Below are positions 50,029-59,124 of a stretch of 64,000 nt of DNA, piece after piece; position 1 is the first letter of the stretch; each line of letters begins with the position of its first letter. The notes beneath the pieces were generated by a model, which saw nothing but the letters and a program-made list of their open reading frames with translations, ran no database searches and was not told where the DNA came from. The position numbers and the translations under genes are program-made. Source of the DNA: Flavobacterium branchiarum (GTDB taxonomy: Bacteria > Bacteroidota > Bacteroidia > Flavobacteriales > Flavobacteriaceae); NCBI RefSeq assembly GCF_030409845.1, contig NZ_JAUFQQ010000003.1, forward strand, positions 1 to 64,000, in the 5' to 3' direction.

Positions 50029-51630
50029 TTATATTAATGGTGCTCCTGCCATAATTTCGGCATTAGCAAATTCTTCAAATTTGGCAAAATTAGCTTTGAA
50101 TTTCTCAGCTAATTCTACTGCTTTAATATCGTATAACTTTGGATCTGCCCAAGTGTTTCTAGGGTTTAAGATTTCGTTAGGTACATTAGGACATGTTTGA
50201 GGTTTTGCAATTCCAAATACAACATGATTTTCGTAAGCTACGTTGTCTAATTCTCCGTTTAAAGCGGCAGTAATCATAGCACGAGTATATTTTAGTTTCA
50301 TACGAGTTCCTGTACCGTATGCTCCACCAGTCCATCCTGTGTTTATAAGCCAAACTTTTACATTGGCATCTTTCATTTTTTTGCTCAACATTTCTGCGTA
50401 ACGTGTTGGATGTAACGGCATGAATGGCGCTCCAAAACAAGCTGAGAAATTTGGTTGAGGTTCGTCTATACCAGCTTCTGTACCAGCAACTTTAGCAGTG
50501 TATCCAGAGATAAAGTGGTAAGCAGCTTGACCTGGTGTAAGTCTTGAGATTGGAGGCAAAATACCAAATGAATCTGCTGTTAAGAAGAAAATATTTTTAG
50601 GGTTTTTACCTATTGATCCCGGCTGAATGTTGTCAATATGGGTAATAGGGTAACTTACTCTTGTGTTTGGTGTAATTGAGATATCATCAAAATCTACAAT
50701 GTTTGTACCTGGCTTGAAAACTACATTTTCTAGTAAAGCTCCTCTTTTGATAGCTCTAAAAATGTCTGGTTCATTTTCTTCAGTTAAGTTGATTACTTTA
50801 GCGTAACAACCACCTTCAAAATTAAAGACAGTGTTTTCGTTAGTCCAACCGTGCTCATCGTCACCGATTAGTTTTCTGTCTGGATCTGCAGATAAAGTCG
50901 TTTTTCCTGTTCCTGATAAACCAAAGAAAATCGCAGTATCTTCATCTTTACCAACATTCGCACTACAGTGCATTGGTAAAGTGTTTTTAAATACTGGTAA
51001 AATGAAGTTTAAAGCAGAGAAAATTCCTTTTTTCATTTCACCTGTATATCCTGTTCCACCAATAAGTGCTATCTTTTTTGTAAAATCTAAGATTGCAAAA
51101 TTGCTTTGTCTTGTTCCGTCTACTGCAGGATCTGCCATAAAGCTTGGAGCACAAATTACGGTCCATTCTGGAGTAAAGTTTGCTAGTTCGCTTGCTTCTG
51201 GTCTTAAAAACATGTTGTAACAGAATAAGTTAGACCATGCTGTCTCAGTAACAACACGCACATTTAGTCTGTAGTTTGGATCTGAACAAACGTATGAATC
51301 TCTAACAAATACTTCTTTGTTAGAAAGGTATTGAGTGACTTTGTTGTATAATTTTTCAAAGGCAGTAGGATCAAAAGGAATGTTTACTTTGCCCCACCAT
51401 ACTTGGTCTTCGGTAATACTATCTTTTACAATGAAACGATCTTGTGGCGAACGTCCTGTAAATGTACCAGTATTAATTGCTAATGCCCCTGTTGAGTCCT
51501 CTACACCTTGACCAGACTGTATCGTGATGTTGTGTAATTCGTCAGCCGATAACTGATAATGTATTGTTGCATTTTTAATCCCTAACTCATTTAGCGAAAT
51601 CGATTGCGTTGATAACGTTTGATTGTCCAT
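50029..51630 (-). CDS. pckA: Phosphoenolpyruvate carboxykinase (ATP)
   Basis: A 533-residue gluconeogenic enzyme converting oxaloacetate and ATP to PEP. The P-loop (kinase-1a) is FFGLSGTGKTTLSADP, the kinase-2 motif LIGDDEHGW follows, and the substrate loop INTGTFTGRSPQDRFIV is near the N-terminus. Length and the ATP-type signature match PckA, not the GTP enzyme. Normal single-gene unit, convergent with the phytase gene. Confidence 0.97.
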   Translation of the reverse strand: MDNQTLSTQSISLNELGIKNATIHYQLSADELHNITIQSGQGVEDSTGALAINTGTFTGRSPQDRFIVKDSITEDQVWWGKVNIPFDPTAFEKLYNKVTQYLSNKEVFVRDSYVCSDPNYRLNVRVVTETAWSNLFCYNMFLRPEASELANFTPEWTVICAPSFMADPAVDGTRQSNFAILDFTKKIALIGGTGYTGEMKKGIFSALNFILPVFKNTLPMHCSANVGKDEDTAIFFGLSGTGKTTLSADPDRKLIGDDEHGWTNENTVFNFEGGCYAKVINLTEENEPDIFRAIKRGALLENVVFKPGTNIVDFDDISITPNTRVSYPITHIDNIQPGSIGKNPKNIFFLTADSFGILPPISRLTPGQAAYHFISGYTAKVAGTEAGIDEPQPNFSACFGAPFMPLHPTRYAEMLSKKMKDANVKVWLINTGWTGGAYGTGTRMKLKYTRAMITAALNGELDNVAYENHVVFGIAKPQTCPNVPNEILNPRNTWADPKLYDIKAVELAEKFKANFAKFEEFANAEIMAGAPLI

Positions 51631-51711
51631 AAATTTTAAGTTGTTGTGTTTTATTTTTATAGACTGTAAAATTAGATATTATATTTTAGATATAGATTTA
51701 TATCACTAATT

Positions 51712-52101
51712 TTATGACTTTTGTTTAATAATTTTAACAAAAAGCACGCTCCAAGCAAGAATTAATAGCAGTCCGCCTATTGGAGTTACGAATCCTATAA
51801 TTTTAAAGTCGAAAGATGTAAGGTTATTCGTTGCAAGTAGATAGATTGAACCTGAAAATAACAGTACTCCTGCTACAGCTAAATTGTAGATTACTTTTAG
51901 GGTTTTAAGAGAAAGCTCTTTACGTGTTGCTACAAATAGTAAAAAGAAGGCGTGATACATTTGGTAGCGCACCCCAGTTTCAAAAGTAACTAGTTCTTCT
52001 ACTGATAAAACTTTTTTTAAAGCATGTGCTCCAAAAGCTCCTAAAATGATAGCTACCATTCCTAAAAACGCAGCTGTTGCTATAATCTTTTTATCCATCA
52101 T
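51712..52101 (-). CDS. DUF423 family membrane protein
   Basis: A 129-residue membrane protein with four helices. The start KIIATAAFLGMVAIILGAFG followed by AHALKKVLS and the later YHAFFLLFVA and VTPIGGLLLILAW are diagnostic of DUF423 (YgdD-like). Function unknown. It stands on its own, minus strand, between pckA and the saccharopine dehydrogenase-like gene. CAAAAGTA at 52120-52127 may be its -7 box (TACTTTTG on the minus strand). Confidence 0.9.
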   Translation of the reverse strand: MMDKKIIATAAFLGMVAIILGAFGAHALKKVLSVEELVTFETGVRYQMYHAFFLLFVATRKELSLKTLKVIYNLAVAGVLLFSGSIYLLATNNLTSFDFKIIGFVTPIGGLLLILAWSVLFVKIIKQKS

Positions 52102-52257
52102 AAAAAATTTTACTGATTACAAAAGTAGGCTTATTAGTTTCAATTTGAAATAAAATTAAGACAACTTTTTGAAATATTTTGAGTCCTTTTAATGCGTAGT
52201 ATTCTGCTTATTTTTAGATTTAAATAATGATTATTTTAATTTTTTAACATTATTTTA

Positions 52258-52288
52258 TTGTTATGGATATAACAATATTGTATGTTTG
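52258..52288 (+). promoter_or_regulatory. Promoter of the saccharopine dehydrogenase-like gene
   Basis: TTG at 52258-52260 and TATGTTTG at 52281-52288 are separated by 20 bp, fitting the Bacteroidetes consensus. The ATG is 17 bp downstream. Confidence 0.65.
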
Positions 52289-52305
52289 TGTTATATATGT
52301 AAAAT

Positions 52306-53676
52306 ATGAGAGTAGTTTTGGTCATTGGGGCAGGTAGATCGGCATCGTCATTAATACGATATTTATTGGATAAATCCGAGAAAGAAAACTTGCACCTTAT
52401 TATAGGTGATTTGTCTTTGGCTCTTGCCGAAAAGAAAACCAATAACCATCCTAATGCTACTCCTATCGCATTGGATATTTTTGATAAAGAACAACGAAAG
52501 TTAGCAATTCAGCAAGCGAGTATTGTAGTATCGATGTTACCAGCTCATTTGCATATAGAGGTTGCCAAAGATTGTTTGCTTTATAAAAAGCATATGGTTA
52601 CTGCATCCTATATAAGTGATGCTATGCAGGAATTAGATAAAGAGGCAAAAGCCAATAATCTAATTTTTATGAATGAAATTGGACTCGATCCTGGAATTGA
52701 CCACATGAGTGCCATGAAGGTAATCGATGAGATAAGAGAGAAAGGTGGCGAAATGCTATTATTTGAATCTTTTTGTGGCGGACTCGTGGCTCCTGAATCT
52801 GATAATAACTTGTGGAATTATAAATTTACTTGGGCTCCCCGAAATGTTGTTTTGGCAGGGCAGGGTGGTGCCGCTAAATTTATTCAGGAAGGAACGTATA
52901 AATATATTCCGTATTGTAATTTGTTTCGTAGAACCGAATTTCTTGAGGTAGAAGGTTATGGGAGATTTGAGGCCTATTCTAATCGGGATTCTTTAAAATA
53001 TAGAACCATTTACGGTCTTGAAGATATTCTTACTTTATACCGTGGAACGATTAGACGTGTTGGATTTTCGAAAGCATGGAATATGTTTGTGCAATTAGGG
53101 ATGACCGATGATAGCTATGTTATGGAGAATTCTGAGACAATGAGTTATCGTCAGTTTGTGAATTCTTTTTTGCCTTATCATCCTACTGATTCTGTTGAGA
53201 TAAAAATGCGCTTGATTCTTAAAATAGATCAAGATGATATTATGTGGGATAAACTGGTTGAGCTTGACTTGTTTAATCCAAATAAGATTGTTGGATTAAA
53301 AGATGCTACTCCTGCTCAAATATTAGAAAAAATACTTTCGGATAATTGGTCATTACAACCTCATGATAAAGATATGATTGTAATGTATCACAAATTTGGG
53401 TATGTTTTAAATGGTGTTGACACGCAAATAGATTCGAAAATGGTTTGTATTGGCGATGATCAAACTTATACTGCAATGGCAAAAACGGTTGGATTGCCTG
53501 TTGCTATGGCAACTTTATTGATATTAAATGGTAAGATTACAACTCCCGGTGTTCAGTTACCGATAAATAAAGAGGTGTATCTGCCTATTTTAAATGAATT
53601 AGAAGAATACGGTGTAGTATTTCATGAGCAGGCAATGCCTTATTTTGGATACAATCCTGATAAACTTCTTAGTTAA
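52306..53676 (+). CDS. Saccharopine dehydrogenase family protein
   Basis: A 456-residue NAD(P)-dependent enzyme. The N-terminal Rossmann fold begins VVLVIGAGRSASSLIRYLL, and the active region has MNEIGLDPGIDHMSAMKVID, a hallmark of saccharopine reductase-type enzymes. The C-terminal domain has WSLQPHDKDMIVMYHKFGY and TVGLPVAMATLLILNGKIT. It may act in lysine metabolism (lysine-ketoglutarate/saccharopine pathway), but partner genes are not here. It has its own promoter and terminator. Confidence 0.9.
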   Translation: MRVVLVIGAGRSASSLIRYLLDKSEKENLHLIIGDLSLALAEKKTNNHPNATPIALDIFDKEQRKLAIQQASIVVSMLPAHLHIEVAKDCLLYKKHMVTASYISDAMQELDKEAKANNLIFMNEIGLDPGIDHMSAMKVIDEIREKGGEMLLFESFCGGLVAPESDNNLWNYKFTWAPRNVVLAGQGGAAKFIQEGTYKYIPYCNLFRRTEFLEVEGYGRFEAYSNRDSLKYRTIYGLEDILTLYRGTIRRVGFSKAWNMFVQLGMTDDSYVMENSETMSYRQFVNSFLPYHPTDSVEIKMRLILKIDQDDIMWDKLVELDLFNPNKIVGLKDATPAQILEKILSDNWSLQPHDKDMIVMYHKFGYVLNGVDTQIDSKMVCIGDDQTYTAMAKTVGLPVAMATLLILNGKITTPGVQLPINKEVYLPILNELEEYGVVFHEQAMPYFGYNPDKLLS

Positions 53677-53724
53677 TATTTTTTTTGGAATTTTTTTTTA
53701 GAATTTTTTTTAGTTTTTTTATTT

Positions 53725-53757
53725 AATCCGCTTCTAGAACAGAAGCGGATTTTTTTA
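53725..53757 (+). terminator. Terminator after the saccharopine dehydrogenase-like gene
   Basis: Stem AATCCGCTTCT / AGAAGCGGATT with loop AGAAC and T7. Confidence 0.9.
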
Positions 53758-53842
53758 TTGTCAATATTTTATACTTTAAATAGAGAGATGTTTTGAGACG
53801 GTTTTAAAGGATTTTATATTATTTTCTAATAAAAGCAGTTTA

Positions 53843-55072
53843 TTATTCTGGTGCCATTTGAATTGTTATTGGTAAGCTATACATTATTCTTGCTGGTTTG
53901 TTATTTATTGTAGCTGGTTTCCATTTAGGAGAAAGTTTTAGAACGCGTATCGCTTCCTTACCTGTTCCGTAGTCTAAGTCGCGTAAGATTTTAAAATCTG
54001 TTAATGAGCCGTCTTTTTCAATGAAAAATTTCACGAATACCTTTCCTTTAATTTTGTTTTTTGTTGCCTCTGGGGACATTTTGTAATTCTTTCCGACAAA
54101 CTTGTAAAATTCTGCAATTCCACCTGGATATTCTGGTTTTGTTGTGTTTTGAGTTGGATTTGAAAGCAAATTAAGAGTTTCTTTTTCTGCTTCTCTGTTG
54201 TTTTCTTGTGTAATTGTTGAGGTGCTAAAAATGAAAAATAATATTGCTAATACAAAGCCTACTGCAGCTGTTTTTAATAGTATTCTTAATCGGGATTCTT
54301 GTTTTGTCATCATAAGTAGTCGTTTTTTGGTTATTTGAAAATTAATAGCGCTTGCAAGTGCAATTTGACTTTGGTTTGAAGCCATTTTTAGTAATAAATT
54401 CTGGTAATAGGAAACGGAATCTATTTGGTTTACTACGGCTTCATCGGCTAGGAATTCATGATTTAGTTTAATTGCCTTTTTGTAAAGGAAAATGATTGGA
54501 TTAAACCAAAATAGAATTTGTATTAGTTCGATGAAAATGATGTCGAAGGAATGTTTTTGTTGGACATGAGCCGTTTCATGTGTGATTAGTTGAGGATCGA
54601 TTAAATCATTTTTAAAGTCATCTTTGTTTATGAAAATTGTATTTAAAAACGAGTGTGGCAAGATGGATTCTTGTGTTAAAACCGCTTTTTGGTTATTGAT
54701 GATTAGCGACTCGTTGTATTTTATTTTTTTGTGAAACGCATGTAAATTCAATACAAAACGAATGGTTAATAGTAGAACAATGCACAGATATAGGCCTAAT
54801 ATTCCGTAAATTATCGTTTGATTATTGGTTAAAGCGTTTGAGTTTTGTATGTTGTTATTGATCACTATTTCTGGTAATTGAATGCTTTTTATTGCCATCG
54901 CCATTTTTGTGTCAAAGGAGAATAATTGCAACGGAATAATGAAGCTAAATAACAAACTGCTTAATAAATAAACGCGATTAAAACGAAACATTTTTTCGTT
55001 TTCTAGCCATAATTTATATACTACAAACAAGACAAGAAGTAGTACTGATGATTTTAGGAGATACGTTATCAT
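53843..55072 (-). CDS. BlaR1-type M56 peptidase with TonB-like C-terminal domain
   Basis: A 409-residue membrane protein. Membrane helices at the start (LLKSSVLLLVLFVVYKL, LLSSLLFSFIIPLQL) and near residue 95, a cytosolic zinc peptidase with HETAH at 165-169, a helix near residue 270, and a C-terminal TonB-like domain (PEYPGGIAEFYKFVGKNY, then VFVKFFIEKDGSLTDF). The M56 domain is the BlaR1/MecR1 sensor peptidase; it follows the BlaI gene with a 4-bp overlap, so cleavage of BlaI on an envelope signal is likely. The TonB-like end replaces the penicillin-binding sensor, so the signal is not beta-lactam. Confidence 0.88.
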   Translation of the reverse strand: MITYLLKSSVLLLVLFVVYKLWLENEKMFRFNRVYLLSSLLFSFIIPLQLFSFDTKMAMAIKSIQLPEIVINNNIQNSNALTNNQTIIYGILGLYLCIVLLLTIRFVLNLHAFHKKIKYNESLIINNQKAVLTQESILPHSFLNTIFINKDDFKNDLIDPQLITHETAHVQQKHSFDIIFIELIQILFWFNPIIFLYKKAIKLNHEFLADEAVVNQIDSVSYYQNLLLKMASNQSQIALASAINFQITKKRLLMMTKQESRLRILLKTAAVGFVLAILFFIFSTSTITQENNREAEKETLNLLSNPTQNTTKPEYPGGIAEFYKFVGKNYKMSPEATKNKIKGKVFVKFFIEKDGSLTDFKILRDLDYGTGKEAIRVLKLSPKWKPATINNKPARIMYSLPITIQMAPE

Positions 55073-55440
55073 TTTTTCTTTTTTTGAATTTGTGAGTCAA
55101 TTATTTTTTTGAGTTCTTCTAATTCAGAAGTTGATAAATTAGTTTCGGTTGTAAAAAACGAAGCAAATTGTGATGCCGAATTGTTAAAGAAATTGCTAAT
55201 TAATCCGTTTACGTGTTTTGAGAAGTAATCTGTTTTTTTAACCAATGGATAATATTCTCTGGAGTTTCCAAATTCGTTATAAGCAACAAATTTTTTATCT
55301 ATCATTCTCTTTAATAAAGTAGCAACTGTTGTTGTTGCTGGCTTTGGCTCGGGATAGGCTTCGAGCAAATCCTTCATGAACGCCTTTTTGAGTTGCCAAA
55401 GGTGTTGCATTAATTGTTCTTCGGAGTTGGTTAGTTGCAT
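55069..55440 (-). CDS. BlaI/MecI-family transcriptional repressor
   Basis: A 123-residue winged-helix repressor. Typical BlaI sequence: LTNSEEQLMQHLWQLKKAFM at the start, TTVATLLKRMIDKKFVAYNE and YYPLVKKTDYFSKHVNGLI. It should bind an inverted repeat as a dimer and be removed by the M56 peptidase encoded downstream (4-bp overlap). A lipoprotein gene lies 13 bp upstream, probably part of the same operon. Confidence 0.93.
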   Translation of the reverse strand: MQLTNSEEQLMQHLWQLKKAFMKDLLEAYPEPKPATTTVATLLKRMIDKKFVAYNEFGNSREYYPLVKKTDYFSKHVNGLISNFFNNSASQFASFFTTETNLSTSELEELKKIIDSQIQKKKK

Positions 55441-55453
55441 TTTATTTTTGTTT

Positions 55454-55891
55454 CTAGTGTTGTTGTTGAGTAATGAGGCGTTCTGACATTAATTTTCCTT
55501 CAAAGTATTCTTTGGTGGCTACATGTTTTCCTTTGTTTGAGTAATACTTCCAATCTCCGAAATAATACCAATGTGCATTTTTTGAATCGTATTCTAATTT
55601 TGTTTTTCCTTTTGATTCGATTTTGCCGTTTTCATAATAGTTCTTTGTGTAAGCGATTCCGTTTTTGTATTTCTCAATTTTATGTATTTTTCCGTTTATG
55701 TATGATTTCCATTTCTTGATTGGCTCGTTGTTCTTGTAATGTTCAATTGATTTGTATTGAATATTATCTTGTGTGTAGGTATCAATCCATTTGCCTTCTT
55801 TTTTCTTGTCGATTTTTTGATTGATATGTTCGGTTTTACAGCCTAAACAGGATATAAGTAGTAATAGGTAGAGAACTGTTTTATGATTCAT
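55454..55891 (-). CDS. Small lipoprotein with MORN-like repeats
   Basis: A 145-residue lipoprotein (signal LYLLLLISCLGC, Cys18). The rest consists of tandem 20-25-residue repeats of the toxin-antitoxin YwqK/MORN_2 type: YKSIEHYKNNEPIKKWKSYI, KIEKYKNGIAYTKNYYENGK and WKYYSNKGKHVATKEYFEGK, with the recurring Y-x-NG-K turn. Such proteins are common in Bacteroidetes with unknown function. First gene of the operon with blaI and the M56 peptidase, so it may be part of their stress response. Confidence 0.8.
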   Translation of the reverse strand: MNHKTVLYLLLLISCLGCKTEHINQKIDKKKEGKWIDTYTQDNIQYKSIEHYKNNEPIKKWKSYINGKIHKIEKYKNGIAYTKNYYENGKIESKGKTKLEYDSKNAHWYYFGDWKYYSNKGKHVATKEYFEGKLMSERLITQQQH

Positions 55892-56004
55892 TTTATTCTA
55901 CGTTTATAGATTGTGTTCTACAAATGTAGAGTTAAATTTGAAATATCCTAATTTTTTTTCAAAAATTATAAGCTATAAGTGTTTGATTATGTGGTGTTTT
56001 TTGT

Positions 56005-56110
56005 TTCTTTTCTCTGTGGTCGTTGTTGCGTTAGGGATAGAGGCGACATCCTTTTATGTGATGAAAGAACATAAAAGATACAGCTGAAAGCCCGGCCGAA
56101 GGGAACGCCC
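56005..56110. repeat. Dispersed Flavobacterium-type repeat
   Basis: Contains TAGGGATAGAGGCGACATCC, CATAAAAGATACAGCTGAAA and GCCCGGCCGAAGGGAACGCC, a GC-rich element unlike its AT-rich surroundings; ATCCTTTTATGTG and CATAAAAGAT can pair. The core GACATCCTTTTAT resembles the element near 23110. No gene is seen in 55892-56164. Confidence 0.5.
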
Positions 56111-56111
56111 C

Positions 56112-56143
56112 AAAAAAAAATCCGCTCATTGCTGAACGGACTT
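56112..56143 (-). terminator. Terminator after the M20 peptidase gene
   Basis: On the minus strand TCCGTTCA / TGAGCGGA (one G-U pair) with a short loop is followed by nine T. It lies 22 bp beyond the stop of the peptidase. Confidence 0.8.
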
Positions 56144-56164
56144 TAAGGTATGTTGTTGTGTGAA

Positions 56165-57553
56165 CTATTTAGATAATTCTACAAAATATTTATAGAATAA
56201 CGGAATAGTTTCGATTCCTTTTAGGTAATTGAAGATTCCGAAATGTTCGTTTGGAGAGTGAATTGCATCACTGTCAAGTCCGAATCCCATAAGGATTGTT
56301 TTGCTTTTTAATTCTTTTTCGAATAAAGCTACAATCGGAATACTTCCTCCTGAACGAACTGGAATTGCAGGAACTCCAAAAGTTTCTGTGTATGCCATAT
56401 TTGCGGCTTTGTAACCAATGCTATCAATAGGTGTTACATATCCTTGTCCTCCGTGATGTGGAGTCACTTTTACAGTCACGCCAGCTGGAGCAATGCTTGT
56501 AAAGTGTTTTGTGAATAATTCGGTGATGTTTTCCCAATCTTGATTAGGAACCAAACGCATTGATATTTTTGCGAAAGCTTTGCTTGCAATAACAGTTTTA
56601 GCTCCTTCGCCAGTGTATCCGCCCCAAATTCCGTTTACATCAAGTGTTGGTCTAATAGAGTTGCGTTCGTTTGTTACATAGCCTTTTTCGCCGTAAACGT
56701 CATTTAAGTCTAATGCTTTTTTGTATTTTTCTAAGCTAAATGGTGCTTTTGCCATTTCGGCTCTTTCTTCTAGTGATAATTCTTGTACGTTATCGTAGAA
56801 TCCAGGAATAGTAATATGGTTGTCTTCGTCATGAAGCGAAGCAATCATTTTTGCAAGTACATTAATAGGGTTTGCTACTGCACCACCGTATAATCCTGAG
56901 TGTAAATCGCGGTTAGGCCCCGTAACTTCAACTTCTACATAGCTTAAACCACGTAATCCAGTTGTTATAGATGGTTGCTGATTAGAAATCATTCCAGTAT
57001 CTGAAATTAAGATCACATCGTTTTTAAGTTTTTCTTGGTTACGTTCTACAAACCATCCTAAACTCTTAGATCCTACTTCTTCTTCGCCTTCGATCATGAA
57101 TTTTACGTTACAAGGCAAGGTATTGCTTTGAATCATATATTCTAATGCTTTTACGTGCATGTACATTTGTCCTTTGTCATCGCAAGCACCACGAGCAAAG
57201 ATGGCTCCTTCTGGGTGAATTTCGGTTTTTTTGATAACGGGCTCAAATGGTGGTGATGTCCATAACTCGATTGGATCTGGTGGTTGAACATCGTAGTGAC
57301 CGTAAACTAATACGGTTGGTAAATTTGGATCGATTATTTTCTCTCCATATACAATTGGGTAACCCGGAGTGTCGCAAATTTCGACAAAATCGCATCCCGC
57401 TTTTTCTAAACTTGCCTTTACTGCTTCGGATGTGTCAATAACATCTTGTGAGTATGCTGTGTCTGCACTTACTGAAGGAATTTTTAATAATTCGACTAAT
57501 TCATTGATAAAGCGTTCTTTGTGTTGTTGAACGTATGCTTTTATAGTATCCAT
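56165..57553 (-). CDS. M20 family dipeptidase
   Basis: A 462-residue zinc metallopeptidase. Zinc-site motifs: VLVYGHYDVQPPD (His, Asp), FARGACDDKGQMYMHV (bridging Asp), MIEGEEEVGSKSLGW (catalytic Glu pair) and near the C-terminus DSDAIHSPNEHFG (His). The middle dimerisation domain has the DLHSGLYGGAVANP segment typical of carnosinase-like (M20F/CNDP) enzymes, so it probably cleaves dipeptides in the cytoplasm. No signal peptide. Single gene with its own terminator. Confidence 0.93.
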   Translation of the reverse strand: MDTIKAYVQQHKERFINELVELLKIPSVSADTAYSQDVIDTSEAVKASLEKAGCDFVEICDTPGYPIVYGEKIIDPNLPTVLVYGHYDVQPPDPIELWTSPPFEPVIKKTEIHPEGAIFARGACDDKGQMYMHVKALEYMIQSNTLPCNVKFMIEGEEEVGSKSLGWFVERNQEKLKNDVILISDTGMISNQQPSITTGLRGLSYVEVEVTGPNRDLHSGLYGGAVANPINVLAKMIASLHDEDNHITIPGFYDNVQELSLEERAEMAKAPFSLEKYKKALDLNDVYGEKGYVTNERNSIRPTLDVNGIWGGYTGEGAKTVIASKAFAKISMRLVPNQDWENITELFTKHFTSIAPAGVTVKVTPHHGGQGYVTPIDSIGYKAANMAYTETFGVPAIPVRSGGSIPIVALFEKELKSKTILMGFGLDSDAIHSPNEHFGIFNYLKGIETIPLFYKYFVELSK

Positions 57554-57620
57554 TTAAATTGATTTTTATAGAATTTCAAAAGTACAAAAAATAGAATTAA
57601 ATTTTTTTTTAGAAAAAGCT

Positions 57621-57649
57621 TTGTAATGTCAAAGTTATGTCTATCTTTG
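57621..57649 (+). promoter_or_regulatory. Promoter of tRNA-Leu
   Basis: TTG at 57621-57623 and TATCTTTG at 57642-57649, spaced 18 bp; the tRNA starts 12 bp downstream. Confidence 0.7.
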
Positions 57650-57661
57650 CACCACAATTGA

Positions 57662-57743
57662 GCGGATATGGTGAAATTGGTAGACATGCCAGACTTAGGA
57701 TCTGGTGCCGCAAGGCGTGTAGGTTCGAGTCCTATTATCCGCA
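57662..57743 (+). tRNA. tRNA-Leu (TAG)
   Basis: 82-nt class II tRNA: acceptor GCGGATA/TATCCGC with discriminator A, anticodon stem CCAGA/TCTGG, loop CTTAGGA with anticodon TAG at 57696-57698, a variable arm TGCCGCAAGGCG, and the T arm TAGG-TTCGAGT-CCTA. CCA is not encoded. It marks the left edge of an accessory region. Confidence 0.96.
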
Positions 57744-57753
57744 CTACTTACTA

Positions 57754-57787
57754 CTAACCCTAATTATTTTTAAATAATTAGGGTTTT
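57754..57787 (+). terminator. Terminator after tRNA-Leu
   Basis: Stem ACCCTAATTATTT / AAATAATTAGGGT with a TT loop end and T7 run. Confidence 0.85.
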
Positions 57788-58208
57788 TTTATGCCCAATA
57801 ATGTCCTTTTATTACACGGAGAATCGATTTAACTAATTGACAATGAGAATTTTTGGATTTTACAATTTCTAGATGTAATTCTTAATAAGAAACTAACACA
57901 AAGTATTCTTAAATTGTTGAGCTACTTGATTTGTTTTTCTTTTTTTTTAATTTCCTTATTTCCTATTTTATTAATTCCATTTGTTACTGTTACTAATTTT
58001 TTAACTTTTTATAATTTATTGTAAGAAAATATTTCTACATTTGAAATATTACAAAACTGACAGCTATTTAGTGATTAAGCTTTGATGAGTCGATTCTTAA
58101 AGAGCTATTTTGGTTGTATTCTGTTTTTTTACAATGAGAGTTAAATATAATTAAAGTTAAAAGTTCGGTTTTTATCAGAACTTTTACTATTTTTACAAAC
58201 ATATTAAG
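57788..58208. other. AT-rich gap with a degenerate repeat copy
   Basis: No gene is visible. At 57888-57930 lies a degenerate arm of the hairpin repeat (AAGAAACTAACACAAAGTAT, TTGTTGAGCTACTTGATT), which is fully present at 59.2 kb. The 3' part is very AT-rich and should contain the promoter for the toxin gene, but no clear TTG/TAnnTTTG pair is seen. Confidence 0.5.
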
Positions 58209-58550
58209 ATGAGGATTTTAGGAAAGAAAATAATTCTAAAAGTTAAAAGGAAAAATATAGGGAATATTAAACTATGTAACGCAATTGATTCTTTAATTGA
58301 TGATTTGCAAGAATTTAATGCCAGCGAGAAAAGTATTAACGATATTAGAAATGATGCTGATTGTGTTCATATCGATGGTTTTTATTTTTTTGATATAAAT
58401 ATTCATCGTACACTAATATTGATTGAGTTTGATGATGATGGAGAAGCCACAATTGTATGGGCAGGTACTCATCAAGAATATGAGACTATTTTTAAAAATA
58501 ATAAATCAACTATTGAGAAATGGTTGAGAAAATATGGATACATAGAATAA
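58209..58550 (+). CDS. HigB-like toxin of a type II toxin-antitoxin pair
   Basis: A 113-residue protein: basic N-terminus (MRILGKKIILKVKRKNIGN), central AIDSLIDDLQEF, then DADCVHIDGFYFFDINIHRT and LILIEFDDDGEATIVWAGTH with a final EYETIFKNNKSTI. The layout of a small RelE/HigB-type mRNA interferase, with the strand-rich core and VWAGTHxEYE end, is typical of HigB toxins paired with large XRE antitoxins. The antitoxin gene starts at its stop (TAATG overlap). Catalytic residues cannot be assigned with confidence. Confidence 0.72.
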   Translation: MRILGKKIILKVKRKNIGNIKLCNAIDSLIDDLQEFNASEKSINDIRNDADCVHIDGFYFFDINIHRTLILIEFDDDGEATIVWAGTHQEYETIFKNNKSTIEKWLRKYGYIE

Positions 58551-59110
58551 TGAAAACACATTTTGACATAGAAAAGATTGTAGAAAAAGGAGTAATCACA
58601 AACGAGTTAGATTATGAGCGCGCGCTCATTGCTGATAGAAAGTTGAGACTTCTTGCTAAGGATAGCCTTCATTTTAAAAATTTAAGAGGTAAACTTCGTG
58701 ATATAATAGGTCAATATGAAAATTCCGAATGGAGTGATATTGATACAATCGATGACAATAAGCTTGTAGAAAGTGATAAATTTGAACAGATTGCAGAGCT
58801 TGAAAGACTATTTATAGAAAATAGAAAGCTTACAATTAGAAAAAAAATTAAAGAGCTTGATTTGACTCAAGAAAATTTGGCTTCAATTTTAGGACATAAA
58901 AGTAAAACTCATATGTCTGAACTTATGAATGGAATTAAACCATTTACGCTCAAAGATTTAATTGTGATTAATCGACTTTTAAAAATTGACATAACCATCC
59001 TAGTACCCGTTTTCCTGTCAAAAGAAGACGAAAAAAAGATAAAGGAAGCTGTAATGAAATTAGAAAAACCTAATCTAAAACTTACTGCTAACGATTTAGT
59101 TTTATGTTAA
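58550..59110 (+). CDS. HigA-like XRE antitoxin
   Basis: A 186-residue protein with an N-terminal helical part (EKGVITNELDYERALIADRK) for toxin binding and a C-terminal HTH (IKELDLTQENLASILGHKSK, then HMSELMNGIKPFTLKDLIV). HigA-like antitoxins of the ImmA/XRE-extended type have this order. The start is taken at the ATG at 58550, which overlaps the toxin stop; the longer frame from 58520 would lie inside the toxin gene. The pair is probably autoregulated. Confidence 0.78.
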   Translation: MKTHFDIEKIVEKGVITNELDYERALIADRKLRLLAKDSLHFKNLRGKLRDIIGQYENSEWSDIDTIDDNKLVESDKFEQIAELERLFIENRKLTIRKKIKELDLTQENLASILGHKSKTHMSELMNGIKPFTLKDLIVINRLLKIDITILVPVFLSKEDEKKIKEAVMKLEKPNLKLTANDLVLC

Positions 59111-59124
59111 TAAACAAGCCCACA

